Assembly: GCA_028282325.1 (NCBI GenBank)
Contig: JANQID010000140.1
Coordinates: forward strand, 17,023 to 81,022
Direction: 5' to 3'
DNA: 64,000 nt
From: Chloroflexaceae bacterium
GTDB lineage: Bacteria > Chloroflexota > Chloroflexia > Chloroflexales > Chloroflexaceae
Positions 9,306 through 19,618 of the stretch are shown in pieces. A program made the position numbers and the translations under genes. Positions within the stretch are counted from its first letter, which is position 1. Each line of letters begins with the position of its first letter. The notes beneath the pieces are model-generated. The model ran no database searches. It saw only the letters and a program-made list of their open reading frames with translations, and was not told the origin of the DNA.

Positions 9306-11765
9306 ATGACGAACGATAACCAGCAGCGCCAACAGCAACCTTTTGACATCGATGCCAGCGTGAATGTTGAATCAGAAGAAGCGATGATGTTCAACGCGGC
9401 GCTGGATGAGCAAAACCTGGATGCACGAGAGTTGCCCCTGGTAGTTCTGGGCGAGATGGTGATCATGCCGCATATGACGGTGCCGCTCCAGGTTGGGCAG
9501 GGCAAATCATATCGGGCGATGGAACGCGCCTGGGATGAAGACCGCGAGGTCTTGCTCATCTTCGTTTCTGAGCATGAAATCGAGAGCTATAAGAATGGCC
9601 AGGCGCGTGATCTTCCGCGGATCGGCGTGATGGCCAAACTGGAAGAATTTATCAAGCTTCCGGATGGCATTGTCCGGATTGTGTTGGAAGGCATGAGCCG
9701 AGCGCGGATTGTTGATGTCACCCAGAGCGAGCCGTTCTATCGTGTGCGCTGCGATCTGATCTATGACCCTGAAGTCGCTGGCGCCGAGATCGAAGCGCTG
9801 ATGGATACGGTGAAGCAACAGGTTGATGAGTTCGTTGACTATCTTGGTGAAGTGCCGCAGGAAGCGATCGCGTTTGTGCATCGTATTCAGCAACCCGGCC
9901 ATCTGGCCGATCTGGTGACGTGGGGGCCGGCGTTCGAGTTTAGCGATCGCCTCGATATTCTCAATGCGCTTGATCCGGTCGAGCGGCTGCGTAAAGCGTA
10001 TTTTATTCTGGCGCGCCAGTTGGAGTTGCTCAAACTCCGCCAGAAGATACAGCAAGATACGAAAGAAGTGCTTGATCAGGGCCAGCGGGAGTATTTCTTG
10101 CGCGAGCAGATGCGGATCATTCGGCGCGAGTTAGGCGAAGATGACGATAGCGACGACCCGGTCGATGAACTGCGCCGCAAGATTGCCGAGCTTAATGCTC
10201 CGGATTATGTCAAAGAACAGGCGCTGCATGAGGTCAAGCGTTTGGCCCAGCAAGGCATGAACAGTCCCGAGGCTGGGGTTATTCGCACTTACGTCGATTG
10301 GATTGTAAATCTGCCGTGGGGTGATGAAGAGCATGCCGAGATCAGTATTAGCGAGGCGCAGAAGGTGCTCGATACTGATCACTATGGCCTGGAGAAAGTC
10401 AAGGAGCGCATCTTGGAGTATCTGGCGGTGCGCAAGCTGGCGGGCAAGAAGATGCGCTCGCCGATCCTCTGTTTTGTCGGTCCGCCCGGCGTCGGCAAAA
10501 CGAGTCTGGGCCGCTCGATCGCCCGTGCTTTGGATCGCAAGTTTGCACGCACGAGTCTGGGCGGCGTTCGCGATGAGGCCGAGATTCGCGGGCATCGGCG
10601 CACCTACATTGGCGCAATGCCCGGACGCATTATCCAGGCGATGAAAACGGCGAAGTCGAATAGCCCCGTATTTATGCTGGATGAGATCGACAAGGTTGGG
10701 ATGGATTTTCGTGGCGATCCAACATCGGCATTGCTGGAAGTGCTCGATCCGGAGCAGAACAATGCCTTTAGCGATCATTATCTGGAAATACCTTACGATC
10801 TGAGTAAAGTTATCTTCATTGCGACGGCAAACCAGCTTGAACCTATTCCCAGCCCCTTGCGCGATCGTATGGAAATTATCGAGATCGGCGGCTATACCGA
10901 GGATGAGAAGATTGAGATTGCGCGCGGCTTCCTGGCTCCGAAGCAACTTGAGTTTCACGGCTTGACAGCCGAGCAACTTGTGATTGATGACTCAGCGCTG
11001 ATCAAGATCGTGCGCGGGTATACCCGCGAGGCCGGCGTGCGCAATCTTGAGCGTGAGATTGCCAGCCTGTGCCGCAAGGTTGCGCGAAAAGTGGCGACTG
11101 TGCAAGATGAAGACACGAGCGAATCCTCCACGGTAAGCTATACGATCAGCGAAGCCGATGTCGCGACATACCTTGGTCCGGAGCGCTTTTCCTACGGGCT
11201 GGCTGAGGAGAAGGACGAAGTTGGGGTGGCGACCGGCGTTTCGTGGACGCCAACCGGCGGTGATGTGTTGAGCATCGAAGTTTTGCCGGTGCAGGGTAAA
11301 GGCACGCTTCATCTTACCGGCCAGCTTGGCGATGTGATGCGCGAGAGCGCCCAGGCGGCGATGTCTTACGCTCGTTCACGGGCTGAGTTGTTCGGCGTCG
11401 ATCCGAGCTATTTTGATGAGCATGTCATTCACATCCACGTACCCGAAGGGGCAGTGCCGAAAGACGGCCCTTCGGCTGGCATTACACTGACCACGGCGTT
11501 GATTAGCGCAATGACCGGCAAGCCGGTGCGGCGCGATGTGGCTATGACCGGCGAAGTGACGTTACGCGGCAAGGTGCTTGGTATCGGCGGCTTAAAGGAG
11601 AAAACCCTGGCGGCGCATCGGGCGGGCATTAAGACGTTTATTATGCCCAGGGAAAATGCGAAGGACATTGTCGAATTGCCAGATAAAGTGCGCCAGGATC
11701 TGCATCTTGTGCCGGTTTCTTCAATGGATGAGGTCTTAAAAATCGCGCTGCATAATGGGTTCTAA
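9306..11765 (+). CDS. lon: ATP-dependent Lon protease
   Basis: Lon degrades misfolded and regulatory proteins in the cytoplasm. The 819-residue protein has the N-terminal substrate-binding LON domain (about 40-235), a coiled helical region, an AAA+ ATPase with Walker A GPPGVGKT at 392-399 and Walker B FMLDEIDK, and a C-terminal protease domain. The Ser-Lys dyad is Ser723 in DGPSAG and Lys766 in GLKEK, 43 residues apart as in E. coli Lon. GAGGAA seven bases upstream supports the ATG. The first ~35 residues are Gln/Asn/Glu-rich and precede the usual family start. The gene appears to be transcribed alone, with a hairpin downstream. Confidence 0.96.
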   Translation: MTNDNQQRQQQPFDIDASVNVESEEAMMFNAALDEQNLDARELPLVVLGEMVIMPHMTVPLQVGQGKSYRAMERAWDEDREVLLIFVSEHEIESYKNGQARDLPRIGVMAKLEEFIKLPDGIVRIVLEGMSRARIVDVTQSEPFYRVRCDLIYDPEVAGAEIEALMDTVKQQVDEFVDYLGEVPQEAIAFVHRIQQPGHLADLVTWGPAFEFSDRLDILNALDPVERLRKAYFILARQLELLKLRQKIQQDTKEVLDQGQREYFLREQMRIIRRELGEDDDSDDPVDELRRKIAELNAPDYVKEQALHEVKRLAQQGMNSPEAGVIRTYVDWIVNLPWGDEEHAEISISEAQKVLDTDHYGLEKVKERILEYLAVRKLAGKKMRSPILCFVGPPGVGKTSLGRSIARALDRKFARTSLGGVRDEAEIRGHRRTYIGAMPGRIIQAMKTAKSNSPVFMLDEIDKVGMDFRGDPTSALLEVLDPEQNNAFSDHYLEIPYDLSKVIFIATANQLEPIPSPLRDRMEIIEIGGYTEDEKIEIARGFLAPKQLEFHGLTAEQLVIDDSALIKIVRGYTREAGVRNLEREIASLCRKVARKVATVQDEDTSESSTVSYTISEADVATYLGPERFSYGLAEEKDEVGVATGVSWTPTGGDVLSIEVLPVQGKGTLHLTGQLGDVMRESAQAAMSYARSRAELFGVDPSYFDEHVIHIHVPEGAVPKDGPSAGITLTTALISAMTGKPVRRDVAMTGEVTLRGKVLGIGGLKEKTLAAHRAGIKTFIMPRENAKDIVELPDKVRQDLHLVPVSSMDEVLKIALHNGF

Positions 11766-11811
11766 TCAGGGAAATCGGTTGGCGTTGCCTTGACAACATT
11801 TGACTCTTTGT

Positions 11812-11842
11812 AATGGGCTGTCTCATTATCAGATGGCCCATT
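11812..11842 (+). terminator. Hairpin downstream of lon
   Basis: AATGGGC (11812-11818) and GCCCATT (11836-11842) form an inverted repeat about 47 bases past the lon stop. The following bases are T-rich but not a pure U tract, so this is a probable rather than certain terminator. Confidence 0.45.
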
Positions 11843-11943
11843 CATTGTGTTGGTCTAGCGCAGAATTTGCTTGAAAAGCCAACTGTAAAGCTGGGGGATA
11901 CGTATTTCACAATCGTTTTTGGGCGGTTTTGAGACTGTAGGTT

Positions 11944-12087
11944 GCTACCAAACAATATTGGAGACACCGCATGCGGTCATTCTGAGCGCAGGCGAAGAAC
12001 CTCAGATTCTAACAACGCCGAGACCCTTCACACTGCCTGCGGCTCCGTTCAGGGTGACATGCGGCATGGGTAGCATCGTTTGGTAGC
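11944..12087. mobile_element. MITE-like element with 10-bp terminal inverted repeats
   Basis: GCTACCAAAC (11944-11953) is matched by its exact reverse complement at 12078-12087, enclosing about 124 bases with no coding capacity. The interior has shorter inverted segments, such as a TCTGAGCGCAGGCGAAG block and a GTTCAGGGTGACATG block, of a type I associate with dispersed intergenic repeats in related genomes. It lies between lon and the SAM-regulated operon and ends just before that operon's promoter. Confidence 0.5.
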
Positions 12088-12092
12088 TGTAG

Positions 12093-12121
12093 TTGCGGTT
12101 TGATACTACGCATGTTATAAT
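12093..12121 (+). promoter_or_regulatory. Promoter of the SAM-riboswitch operon
   Basis: TTGCGG (12093-12098) and TATAAT (12116-12121) are 17 bases apart, and the -10 carries the extended TGT element. Transcription should start near 12128, ahead of the S-box aptamer. Confidence 0.7.
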
Positions 12122-12172
12122 CGCCGTCGTCTTAAGCATAAGCAAAAATTTGTAATAACATACATACGGAAA

Positions 12173-12341
12173 CTCATCAAGAGGGGCTGAGGGACTGGCC
12201 CGATGACGCCCGGCAACCCCATACGGAAGTTTTGAGTTTTGGGCCCTGGTTTAACTTGCGGCATAATGTGAAACTCAAGTCTTCTAGGAAGGTGCCACTT
12301 CCTGCAAGCATATGGCGATGCCACAATGCTTGAGAGATGAG
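12173..12341 (+). promoter_or_regulatory. SAM-I (S-box) riboswitch aptamer
   Basis: The closing P1 stem pairs CTCATC (12173-12178) with GATGAG (12336-12341). Inside are the S-box hallmarks: AAGAGGGGCTGAGGGACTGG, then CCCGATGACGCCCGGCAACC, the GGTGCCACTTCCTGC segment, and the terminal TGAGAGATGAGAG. SAM binding stabilises P1 and favours the downstream terminator, so methionine-cycle genes are expressed when SAM is low. The P2-P3 loop between the first and second blocks is longer than usual. Confidence 0.95.
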
Positions 12342-12354
12342 AGGCTTCCTAGGC

Positions 12355-12384
12355 AAACCTCTCGCTATGCGGGAGGTTTTTTTT
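12355..12384 (+). terminator. Rho-independent terminator of the SAM riboswitch
   Basis: AAACCTCTCGC and GCGGGAGGTTT pair around a TAT loop and are followed by a run of T residues to 12384. The GAGGCTTCCTAGG stretch between P1 and this hairpin can serve in the competing antiterminator. Confidence 0.85.
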
Positions 12385-12497
12385 CGAGATACGAAGATCG
12401 CAACCGGAAGAAAGTCGTGCGCAATGTGTCGTTTGGATGATGCCAGATATGTGAAGTCTCGCTCTGTGCTCGGTTTTGCTCTCTGTGAGGTTCACCT

Positions 12498-13550
12498 ATG
12501 AACACTAACGAATTGCGGACAGTCTGGTGGGAAAACGCAAATGTCTGCTTGATCGATCAACTCCGACTTCCCCACGAGCAGGTGACTGTACGTTGTCAGA
12601 CAGTGGATGAAGTTGCACGGGCGATCAAGACGATGCAGGTTCGAGGAGCGCCGGCAATCGGTTGCACAGCGGCGTATGGTATGGCGCTGGCGGCGAGAAA
12701 TAGTGTTGCGACGACAGTCGAGGCACTCATTGAAGAATTGTATCAAGCAAAAGCGACGCTTGATGCCCAGCGCCCGACAGCAGTGAATTTGATGTGGGCG
12801 ACCAAGCGAATGCTCCAGAAGGCGATTACGTCTTCCAATGAGCCGGAGTTGCTGCGGCAGCGATTGCTTGATGAAGCCCATGCTATTTTGCATGAAGATC
12901 TGGATATGTGCCACGCCATAGGGGAGTATGGCGCGCCGCTCATCCCTGAACGTGGCAATGTGCTGACCCATTGCAATGCGGGCGGTTTAGCGACTGCCGG
13001 CTATGGTACAGCTCTGGCGCCGATCCGAACCGCGCATAGCCAGGGGCGCACGATCCACGTGCATGTTGATGAAACGCGACCGTTTCTTCAGGGCGCGCGC
13101 CTGACCGCGTGGGAGTTGCGCGAGGCCGGCATTCCGCAGACTCTCATCACCGATAATATGGCCGGCTTTATGATGAGCCGCGGTAACGTGGACTGCATTA
13201 TTGTCGGCGCTGATCGCATCGTTGCGAACGGTGACGTGGCGAATAAGATTGGCACCTATAGCCTCGCGGTGCTGGCACAATATCACAAGATTCCGTTCTA
13301 TGTCGCAGCGCCATTTTCGACCGTTGATCTATCGCTTGCCAGCGGTGATCTGATACCTATCGAAGAGCGATCACCCGATGAAGTGACGCATATCGGCGGT
13401 CGTTTGGTCGCTCCGGAGCATGTGGTTGCGGCGCATCCGGCATTTGATGTGACGCCAAATGACCTGATTACCGCAATCATTACCGAACAGGGAGTGATTC
13501 GCCCGCCGTTTGATCAAGGGCTTTTTGGGCTTGGTCGGCGCGATGGGTAG
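12498..13550 (+). CDS. mtnA: S-methyl-5-thioribose-1-phosphate isomerase
   Basis: MtnA converts methylthioribose-1-phosphate to methylthioribulose-1-phosphate in the methionine salvage pathway. The 350-residue protein carries the family motifs VRGAPAIGCTAAYG, LTHCNAGGLATAGYGTAL with the catalytic Cys, VDETRPFLQGARLTAWEL, and VGADRIVANGDVANKIGTY with the catalytic Asp. Its length fits the family. It is the first gene after the SAM riboswitch, which fits recycling of methylthioadenosine when SAM runs low. The gene that makes methylthioribose-1-phosphate is not in the cluster. Confidence 0.95.
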   Translation: MNTNELRTVWWENANVCLIDQLRLPHEQVTVRCQTVDEVARAIKTMQVRGAPAIGCTAAYGMALAARNSVATTVEALIEELYQAKATLDAQRPTAVNLMWATKRMLQKAITSSNEPELLRQRLLDEAHAILHEDLDMCHAIGEYGAPLIPERGNVLTHCNAGGLATAGYGTALAPIRTAHSQGRTIHVHVDETRPFLQGARLTAWELREAGIPQTLITDNMAGFMMSRGNVDCIIVGADRIVANGDVANKIGTYSLAVLAQYHKIPFYVAAPFSTVDLSLASGDLIPIEERSPDEVTHIGGRLVAPEHVVAAHPAFDVTPNDLITAIITEQGVIRPPFDQGLFGLGRRDG

Positions 13551-13574
13551 GAATGGGTAGAGAAATAAAGGGCG

Positions 13575-14624
13575 ATGCCTCTTTCTTTTTTTCCGGCGTG
13601 TTTGCCAATTGCTCAGGGCAGTTTGCCGCACAGCGATCCAGCACGGGCGATACAGATTCTCGAATCCACAATGCCGCATATATTGTCATGGCCAAGGCTG
13701 CCGTGTCGGGATTTCCGTGAACAGGGTATTGTACAAAGTGTGCGATCATTTCCGGGCGTTGTAATTGATACTGAACAAGAGTCTATCTATGTTGAACAAG
13801 CGGTAGCTGAGCAGGGTCTGGATCAGCTAGCATTAAACTATCTTCGCGATGAGACTACAACGGGCATCTTGCCATCAGAAGATGCAGCAGGAATGACCGA
13901 GTTGCTGTACCGTTTGAATGTGATTCAAGGCTACAAAGGCAAGGCGCTTAAAGGTCAAATTGCTGGCCCGATCAGCCTGGGATTGCGGCTCACTGATGAA
14001 CGTCGACGCTCGCTCGCCTATCAACCGGCGATGCTCGAAGCGCTCGCTCAGCATCTAGCACTCCGCGTCGAATGGCAGGAGTCACGATTGTCGGCACGAT
14101 CAGATGATATTATCATCTGCGTAGAAGAGCCATTTCTCGATGCATTTAACTCGCCATTTTGTCCAATACGTTGGGAGCAAAGCCTCGAATTGCTTGATCG
14201 CGTGTTTGCGGGACTCAAGGGCTGCCGGGGATTGGCGACAAGGGGTATGGTGAATTGGTCGCGCTTGCTCGAATCCGCCGTCGAGCTAATCATCCTTGAT
14301 TCCTACGAACATAGTGCGACGTTATTTGATGCGACGGACGCATTGGCGGCTTTTCTCGAACGCCCTGGCTACATTGCATGGGGCATCGTTCCGGCTGATG
14401 AGCATATGCTGGCGTTCGAAACTTCCGCAGCATTGAGCACTCGATTGTTCAACATCATTGATCGTCTGACGGCGCGAGGGCTGTCGCGTGATGCGCTTCT
14501 GCAAGCGTCGCTCATAACGACGAGCGATGATCTGGCGTTTATGTCGCCGGAAGGCGCCGAACAAGCGCTTCAGTTATGCGCCGATGTATCCGCGCATATG
14601 CGAGAATTCTACGGATTAATATGA
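13575..14624 (+). CDS. MetE-core/UroD-superfamily protein lacking the zinc ligands
   Basis: The 349-residue protein matches the C-terminal catalytic barrel of cobalamin-independent methionine synthase rather than full-length MetE: an N-terminal QGSLPHSDPARA strand, GQIAGPISLGL, ICVEEPFLDAF, and a late TTSDDLAFMSPE segment. It aligns end to end with the protein at 52443-53477. Where that paralogue has His-Cys-Cys and a late Cys (the zinc-site pattern), this one reads TRGM and TTSDDL. Only the acidic residue in IILDSYE is shared, so zinc-dependent homocysteine activation looks impossible. Its place between mtnA and ahcY under a SAM riboswitch implies a role in methionine/SAM metabolism, perhaps structural, regulatory or on another substrate. 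Spacing to mtnA is 24 bases. Confidence 0.75.
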   Translation: MPLSFFPACLPIAQGSLPHSDPARAIQILESTMPHILSWPRLPCRDFREQGIVQSVRSFPGVVIDTEQESIYVEQAVAEQGLDQLALNYLRDETTTGILPSEDAAGMTELLYRLNVIQGYKGKALKGQIAGPISLGLRLTDERRRSLAYQPAMLEALAQHLALRVEWQESRLSARSDDIIICVEEPFLDAFNSPFCPIRWEQSLELLDRVFAGLKGCRGLATRGMVNWSRLLESAVELIILDSYEHSATLFDATDALAAFLERPGYIAWGIVPADEHMLAFETSAALSTRLFNIIDRLTARGLSRDALLQASLITTSDDLAFMSPEGAEQALQLCADVSAHMREFYGLI

Positions 14625-14661
14625 CTCCGGTTGGCATCGGTGATGGGAGGAGGATATTGCT

Positions 14662-15642
14662 GTGCGAATTGTGGTAACTGGCTCGCTGGCCTATGATTAC
14701 ATTATGAACTTTCCAGGCTACTTCAAGGATCATATGTTGCCCGATAAAGCCCATATGCTCTCGGTCAGCTTCCTGGTCGACACGATGCGCAAAATGCGAG
14801 GCGGGGTGGCAGGCAACATCGCGTACAATCTAGCTTTGCTCGGCGAGGAGCCGCTGATTATCGGGACGGCAGGTCAGGATTTCGCCGAATATCGGGCCTG
14901 GCTCGATCAGTATGGCATTGATACGAGCGGCATTGTTGAGATTGAGAACGAGTTTACGTCATCGTGCTTTATTAATACCGACCGTTCGAACAATCAGATT
15001 GTGGCCTTTTATGCCGGTGCAATGACTCGTTCGCGCGAACTCTCGATGAAAGATTTTGGGCTTGGCCAGGACGATCTCGTTGTGATTTCACCGACCGATC
15101 CCGAAGCGATGGAGCGCTACGCCGCCGAATGTCAGCAGCTTGGCGTTCCCTATGTATTTGATCCTGGCAAGCAAACGCCGCGCTTGGAAGCGCAGCATAT
15201 CCGCGTCGGCTTGAAAGGCGCAAAGATGCTGGTGGGCAATGATTACGAGTTTGGTATGATGGCGAAGCGTCTGGATATCAGCGAAGCTGAGTTGATTGCC
15301 AGCGCCCCAATCACCGTCATTACACGCGGCGAGTACGGATCGACCATCTATACCAGTGCAACTGACGGTCAGGGCGTTACTATTCCAGTCGCTCCCGTCT
15401 CTGAAATTGTTGATCCGACTGGCGCCGGAGATGCGTTCTTGTCTGGCCTGGTATTCGGTCTGGCTCGCGGCTTGCCGCTGGAAATTACAGGCCGAGTCGC
15501 AGCTTTGGCGGCCACCTATGCTATTGAGAAGCGCGGTTGCCAGGAGCATTTCTATACGCGCGAAGCATTTAGCGAGCGCTATCAATCTGCGTTTGGCGCT
15601 GCATTGCCTGAAGAGGCTATGGCAGCGCTCCAACTGGCATGA
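14662..15642 (+). CDS. PfkB-family kinase, probably adenosine kinase
   Basis: This 326-residue ribokinase-fold protein starts at a GTG preceded by GGAGGAGG. It shows the GGVAGNIAYNLALLG substrate-lid motif near the N terminus and the catalytic DPTGAGDAFLSG anion-hole motif near the C terminus. PfkB kinases phosphorylate sugars or nucleosides. Adenosine is the most likely substrate because the next gene is ahcY, whose reaction releases adenosine; its removal pulls SAH hydrolysis forward. The gene lies 37 bases after the MetE-core gene in the SAM-riboswitch cluster. Substrate choice is inferred from context, not from diagnostic residues. Confidence 0.85.
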   Translation: MRIVVTGSLAYDYIMNFPGYFKDHMLPDKAHMLSVSFLVDTMRKMRGGVAGNIAYNLALLGEEPLIIGTAGQDFAEYRAWLDQYGIDTSGIVEIENEFTSSCFINTDRSNNQIVAFYAGAMTRSRELSMKDFGLGQDDLVVISPTDPEAMERYAAECQQLGVPYVFDPGKQTPRLEAQHIRVGLKGAKMLVGNDYEFGMMAKRLDISEAELIASAPITVITRGEYGSTIYTSATDGQGVTIPVAPVSEIVDPTGAGDAFLSGLVFGLARGLPLEITGRVAALAATYAIEKRGCQEHFYTREAFSERYQSAFGAALPEEAMAALQLA

Positions 15643-15719
15643 ACTTTGTTGGTTGCGCACCTCGATGGATTCCAGATGTGTTCGTGAGGTTGAGACGCAT
15701 ATCTTCTGTTGTTAGTTGA

Positions 15720-17030
<1,311 letters not shown>

Positions 17031-17170
17031 AGAACCCGTTGTTCACGACATTGGGATAGCCTATTGCTCTGATGTATACGATTTTTTCTACATCATACGG
17101 TATCGCGCGGAACATCGGCGCTGGCGCTTCTTTCGCGCGAATATAACCTGTAGCAAGAGAGAGAAAGTCT

Positions 17171-18382
17171 ATGTCAACCACATTTATGCAATCGCCCAAG
17201 TTCTTCTTCACCAGTGAGTCGGTGACGGAAGGACATCCGGACAAGCTGTGCGATCAAGTCAGCGATGCCATTCTGGATGCGTTTCTGAAGATTGATCCGC
17301 GTGCGCGTGTGGCTTGTGAGACGGCGACCACGACCGGTATGATCGTCGTTATGGGTGAAGTGACGTTTGCACAAGGTTATGTCCCGGTTGAAGAGATCGT
17401 TCGCCGAACGGTCAGCGAAATTGGCTACGTTGATGCGTCATACGGCTTTGATGCCGATACGTGCGGCGTGATGGTTGCGCTGCATGGTCAGTCGCCGGAT
17501 ATTGCGATGGGCGTCGATAAGGCACTAGAGATTCGCAGCACTACCACCGAAGAGGAAGTGGAGACGGTAGGCGCCGGCGACCAGGGGATGATGTTTGGTT
17601 TTGCATGCAACGAGACCCCTGAGTTGATGCCGGCCTCGATTGCGTTTGCCCATCGCCTGGGACGACGCCTGTCACACCTCCGCAAAGAAGGAGTGTTGCC
17701 CTATCTGCGCCCCGATGGCAAGAGCCAGGTGACGGTGCAATATGCCTATGGCAAGCCTGTGCGCGTAGATACGGTGCTGATTAGCAACCAGCACGCGCCT
17801 GATGTGAGCCAGGAGCAGATCCGCGATGATATTATCGAACATGTCATTCGCGCAGAAATTCCCGCAGATTGGTTGGATGACAAAACTAAATATTTTGTTA
17901 ACCCGACCGGTCGTTTTGTAATCGGTGGACCGATGGGCGATAGTGGTTTGACCGGACGCAAGATCATCGTCGATACCTATGGCGGCGTGGCTCGTCATGG
18001 CGGCGGCGCTTTCAGCGGCAAGGATCCGACGAAGGTGGACCGCAGCGCGGCGTACGCGGCGCGCTATGTCGCGAAGAACGTCGTAGCGGCGGGTCTGGCG
18101 GATCGCTTCGAAGTGCAAATTAGCTATGCGATCGGCGTGGCGCGCCCGTTGTCGGTAAGCGTAGAGACGTTTGGCACCGGGAAAGTCAGCGATGAGATGA
18201 TCGAGCGACTAATCTTCGAACATTTTGATCTGCGACCGGGCGCTATCATCCGTGATCTGGATTTGCGCCGTCCTATCTATCGCAACACAGCGGCATATGG
18301 CCACTTTGGGCGTGATGATATTGACGCTCCCTGGGAGCGAACCGACAAAGCCGATGCACTTCGCCGGGACGCTGGTTTGTAA
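17171..18382 (+). CDS. metK: S-adenosylmethionine synthetase
   Basis: MetK makes SAM from methionine and ATP in the cytoplasm. The 403-residue protein carries [26 protein letters not shown], the [16 protein letters not shown] signature hexapeptide region, the P-loop [26 protein letters not shown] and a full-length C terminus. AGAGAGAAAG lies just before the ATG. It is the last gene of the SAM-riboswitch cluster, 140 bases after ahcY. That gap contains a short inverted repeat (17070-17076 with 17089-17095), so an additional promoter for metK is possible. A strong hairpin follows the gene. Confidence 0.97.
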   Translation: MSTTFMQSPKFFFTSESVTEGHPDKLCDQVSDAILDAFLKIDPRARVACETATTTGMIVVMGEVTFAQGYVPVEEIVRRTVSEIGYVDASYGFDADTCGVMVALHGQSPDIAMGVDKALEIRSTTTEEEVETVGAGDQGMMFGFACNETPELMPASIAFAHRLGRRLSHLRKEGVLPYLRPDGKSQVTVQYAYGKPVRVDTVLISNQHAPDVSQEQIRDDIIEHVIRAEIPADWLDDKTKYFVNPTGRFVIGGPMGDSGLTGRKIIVDTYGGVARHGGGAFSGKDPTKVDRSAAYAARYVAKNVVAAGLADRFEVQISYAIGVARPLSVSVETFGTGKVSDEMIERLIFEHFDLRPGAIIRDLDLRRPIYRNTAAYGHFGRDDIDAPWERTDKADALRRDAGL

Positions 18383-18418
18383 CTTGTTCCGTGAAATAAT
18401 GGAATGAGCGTCGATCAT

Positions 18419-18461
18419 GAAACCCCTTGCTCATTGGTACAATGTAAAAGCAAGGGGTTTC
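18419..18461. terminator. Strong hairpin between convergent metK and kinase genes
   Basis: A 13-bp perfect stem pairs 18419-18431 with 18449-18461 around a 17-base loop. It lies between two genes that converge and begins and ends with A/T runs, so it can act as a bidirectional terminator. Confidence 0.75.
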
Positions 18462-18492
18462 AGCATCTCTTGAGTCGAGAGGCGAAATAGAT

Positions 18493-19437
18493 TTAGGTTT
18501 GCCGCATTTGATCTAATTGATAAGCCACCAGTAATTGGGTGAGCGCCAGGGTGTCGCTCTGGCGGCGATAATTCATCTCTTCAGTCACCACTCCGAGTTG
18601 CTCACGCGCTAACCGCCGTCGTTCCGGCATCTTCCGCCAAATGTGATCTTCCAGGATGGAGGCCTGTGTGGCGGTGATTGTTCCCAGAATCTCTATCTCA
18701 TCATCAATCAGACCATCTTCGTCGACAACATTCTCCCGCAACTGTATATATGGGCGAACGTCTGGCGCTTGATCGAGGATTGCCGCTATTGTCTCGATCA
18801 CTAGCGGTCCGTGTTGATTGCGGCGCTGTATAAGTCGTACAGTCAATTGGTCAAAACGCTGTTTGCTGCTATCAGGAGCGGCGGTTGTTGCTGAAAAGTG
18901 GATTATGGCATCAACGTGACGACGTTGTGGTCGTATGTAGCGTTCAGCATCACGCTTGCGCGGCGCAGCCTGGGCTTCGATTTGCTCCGGGGTATAACCG
19001 CGCTGACTTATATCGCGGCTCTGCTCCCATTGACGGCGCAAATCCTCATCCGGTTCAACGAAGATCGTAAGGTCGAAAAACGCGGCAAGCTCAGGGGTTG
19101 TCAGCGTTAGCATACCGTATGCGATAACAAGATTGGTTGCGATGACGTGCTCGGATGCACGCAAAGTTCCGGAACGATGGTCGTACATCGGCTTGTTGAT
19201 CGCTCCGCCTGAGCGTAGCGTCGCCAGGTGCTCCGTCAGAAGCTCTATATCGTAAGCGGCAGGATCGAGCGCCGTGAGACCAAGTCGCGATCGCTCCGTG
19301 CGGCTGTAACGTAGATAATCATCCAGAGCAATAGGCGTTACGCCGCCGCCCAGAATGCGCACGATTCCTCGCGTGAACGTTGTCTTGCCGGAAGCATTGT
19401 CTCCGACAATGCCAAGCATAAGCGGGCGAGTGTTCAT
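18493..19437 (-). CDS. Phosphoribulokinase/uridine-kinase-family protein
   Basis: The 314-residue protein begins with a P-loop (GIVGDNASGKTTFTRG) and continues with DDYLRYSRTERSRLG, NKPMYDHRSG and a RDAERYIRPQR segment. This is the layout of the phosphoribulokinase/uridine kinase family. Members phosphorylate ribulose-5-phosphate, uridine or other small alcohols. No RuBisCO gene is visible, so a Calvin-cycle role cannot be claimed. The last ~100 residues are less conserved and may form a regulatory domain. It stands alone, convergent with metK. Confidence 0.8.
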   Translation of the reverse strand: MNTRPLMLGIVGDNASGKTTFTRGIVRILGGGVTPIALDDYLRYSRTERSRLGLTALDPAAYDIELLTEHLATLRSGGAINKPMYDHRSGTLRASEHVIATNLVIAYGMLTLTTPELAAFFDLTIFVEPDEDLRRQWEQSRDISQRGYTPEQIEAQAAPRKRDAERYIRPQRRHVDAIIHFSATTAAPDSSKQRFDQLTVRLIQRRNQHGPLVIETIAAILDQAPDVRPYIQLRENVVDEDGLIDDEIEILGTITATQASILEDHIWRKMPERRRLAREQLGVVTEEMNYRRQSDTLALTQLLVAYQLDQMRQT

Positions 19438-19618
19438 TGATGTTCTACCTCGGCAAAATACGCATGTTGCGCTAAACGCGAACCAACGGCAAGCGAATGA
19501 TGGTTCCTGCTCACATCCTTCTTCATAGCGCCTTAATTCTACCAGATAAAATAATGGTTGCCAGCAAAACTGGCAACCATCGCGAAAACCTAGACTCCTT
19601 CAGGCTGGAGAAGGCTAT

